Source of the DNA: Pseudomonadota bacterium
Lineage (GTDB): Bacteria > Pseudomonadota > Alphaproteobacteria > Thalassobaculales > Thalassobaculaceae
Assembly (NCBI GenBank): GCA_027623845.1
Contig: JAQBUJ010000227.1
Span: forward strand, 1 to 5,915
Reading direction: 5' to 3'
DNA: 5,915 bases
A program made the translations under genes and the position numbers. Under the pieces are notes generated by a model. The model saw nothing but the letters and a program-made list of their open reading frames with translations, did not search any database and had not been told where the DNA came from. How positions within the stretch are numbered: position 1 is the first letter of the stretch; the number at the start of each line of letters is the position of its first letter. Shown piece by piece: positions 4,789 to 5,915 of the stretch.

Positions 4789-5915
4789 CCACCGAGGGGG
4801 CCGCGCCCCAGCCAAAGCCCCAGCCAAACCCCGGGCCAAAACCCCGGCCAATAACCAAACCAATCAACAAGGCTGGCGTCACCATTACCGCGATGATCGC
4901 CATGATCTCGATGATCATGTCGTCGACCATGGTCAATGTGGCGATTCCCGACATCATGGGGGCGTTCGGCATCGGCCAAGACCGGGCGCATTGGATTTCC
5001 ACCGGCTTTTTATCGGCAATGACCGCGGGCATGCTGCTGAACGCCTGGTTGGTGACTAATTTCGGCCCACGCAATGTCTTTATCGGGGCGCTGGCGCTGT
5101 TCTCGGTCACCGCTTTCGCCGGACAATATGCGCCGACCTTCGAGGGCATTGTCGCGGCCAGGATCATGCAGGGTCTCTGCGCCGGGATTATTCAACCCCT
5201 GGCGATGAGCACGGTGTTTCTGGCTTATGCGCCGGAGGAACGCGGCAAGGCGATGGGCTGGTTCGGCATGGGCATCGTCTTCGGTCCAACCATCGGGCCG
5301 GTGTTGGGCGGGCTGATCATCGATGTGGTGCATTGGCGGTTCGTCTTCGCCGCGCCGGTGCCGATCATGTTCATCGCCGCCGGTCTGGCCGCGATTTTCA
5401 TGCCCGGCCGCGATGAGACCTCGACGCGTGCGCCGTTCAACCTGCTGAGCTTCATCCTGGTGACGGCGGCGATCATGCTGTTTTTGAATGGCATCAGTGC
5501 TGGGCAACGTGACGGCTGGGGCTCCAATTCGGTGTTTTTCATGCTGTTCGCCTCGGCCAGCTCGATGCTCGCCTTCCTGGTTCGAGAGGCCAGCAGTCCG
5601 GCGCCGCTGCTGCAGCTCAAGCTGTTCCGCTATTGGACCTATGTCGCCTCGGCGATCATCGCCTTTGCGTTCGGCGCCGGGATGTTCGGATCGCTGTATA
5701 TTGTTCCGGTGATGGTGCAGACGGTTCAGGGCTACACCGCCTTGAAGGCCGGGCTGATGCTGCTGCCCGGCGGCATCGCCTCGATGCTGGTGTTCCCGAT
5801 CGCTGGCCGGCTTTCGACGATGATCCGGCCGGTCTATACGATTTCCTTCGGCCTGGCGGCCTTTGCGATCTCCTGTTTCATGCTCGCTGGGACGGGAATG
5901 CTGACGGCGTTCTGG
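4776..5915 (+). CDS. EmrB-type DHA2 family MFS efflux transporter, 3' end outside window
   Basis: The frame is open from ATG 4776 to the window edge: 380 codons of an expected ~500. A GTG at 4770 is an alternative start. It overlaps the adaptor stop by 13 bp. After a Pro-rich tail (residues ~11-29) comes TM1 with MVNVAIPDIM (residues 52-61). The TM2-TM3 loop reads LVTNFGPRNVF, a diverged MFS motif A. TM4 carries Arg129 in RIMQG (motif B), and TM5 has the antiporter motif C, GIVFGPTIGPVLGG (~166-179), followed by VHWRFVF. At least nine further hydrophobic segments fit a 14-helix DHA2 pump. It would export a hydrophobic or toxic compound by proton antiport through the upstream adaptor. The Asp usual in TM1 of DHA2 pumps (LDxTIVNVALP) is replaced by Ser49. 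The substrate cannot be inferred. Confidence 0.93.
   Translation, partial: MVAVTTEGAAPQPKPQPNPGPKPRPITKPINKAGVTITAMIAMISMIMSSTMVNVAIPDIMGAFGIGQDRAHWISTGFLSAMTAGMLLNAWLVTNFGPRNVFIGALALFSVTAFAGQYAPTFEGIVAARIMQGLCAGIIQPLAMSTVFLAYAPEERGKAMGWFGMGIVFGPTIGPVLGGLIIDVVHWRFVFAAPVPIMFIAAGLAAIFMPGRDETSTRAPFNLLSFILVTAAIMLFLNGISAGQRDGWGSNSVFFMLFASASSMLAFLVREASSPAPLLQLKLFRYWTYVASAIIAFAFGAGMFGSLYIVPVMVQTVQGYTALKAGLMLLPGGIASMLVFPIAGRLSTMIRPVYTISFGLAAFAISCFMLAGTGMLTAFW
4806..4853 (+). repeat. Four degenerate 12-bp tandem repeats encoding Pro-x-Pro-x
   Basis: Units at 4806-4817, 4818-4829, 4830-4841 and 4842-4853 follow the pattern CCCCAGCCAAAN, the later copies diverging to CCCGGGCCAAAA and CCCCGGCCAATA. They lie in the first codons of the MFS gene and give PQPK-like tetrapeptides (P-x-P-K/N/I). 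The 12-bp period is in frame, so copy-number change would only alter the length of the cytosolic tail. Confidence 0.65.

Noticed and set aside
4664..5507. Several - strand open frames under the MFS gene.
   Set aside because: The + strand frame is an unambiguous DHA2 transporter; the antisense products are His/Asp/Arg-rich shadows.

Overview
The window looks like chromosomal DNA from a GC-rich alphaproteobacterium, plausibly a Rhodospirillales-like lineage. The best taxonomic evidence is a DUF1013 (TrcR-type) protein beside a DUF1192 protein; both families are essentially restricted to Alphaproteobacteria. No rRNA, tRNA, CRISPR array or phage gene was seen.

Layout, left to right. (1) From the left edge to 595, + strand: the C-terminal part of a GlxA/AraC-type regulator whose start lies outside the window. 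(2) 667-1233, - strand: a TrcR/DUF1013 cell-cycle regulator, convergent with (1). (3) 1237-1431: a divergent intergenic region carrying a direct repeat and a perfect 8-bp inverted repeat. (4) 1432-1614, +: a 60-residue DUF1192 protein. (5) about 1702-2157, +: a MaoC-like hot-dog-fold dehydratase. (6) 2172-2213: two tandem 21-bp repeats ending exactly where an insertion sequence begins. (7) 2216-3364: a complete IS630-family element with terminal inverted repeats, a TA target duplication and a full-length DDE transposase. (8) 3368-3549: an AT-richer leader. (9) 3550-4788 and 4776 to the right edge, +: overlapping genes for an EmrA/HlyD-type membrane-fusion protein and an EmrB-type (DHA2) MFS exporter. 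The exporter is cut by the window end.

How the genes fit together. The last two genes form an export operon: the inner-membrane pump and its periplasmic adaptor would work with an outer-membrane TolC-type channel encoded elsewhere. TrcR and DUF1192 belong to the conserved chromosomal backbone, while the IS and the efflux pair look like accessory content. The IS lies just upstream of the efflux operon and points the same way, so it may affect its expression.

No undescribed multi-gene system could be supported. The most distinctive sequence observation is that the transposase has no stop codon of its own. Its TAG is built from the duplicated target TA plus the next flanking G, the arrangement known for IS870-type members of the IS630 family.
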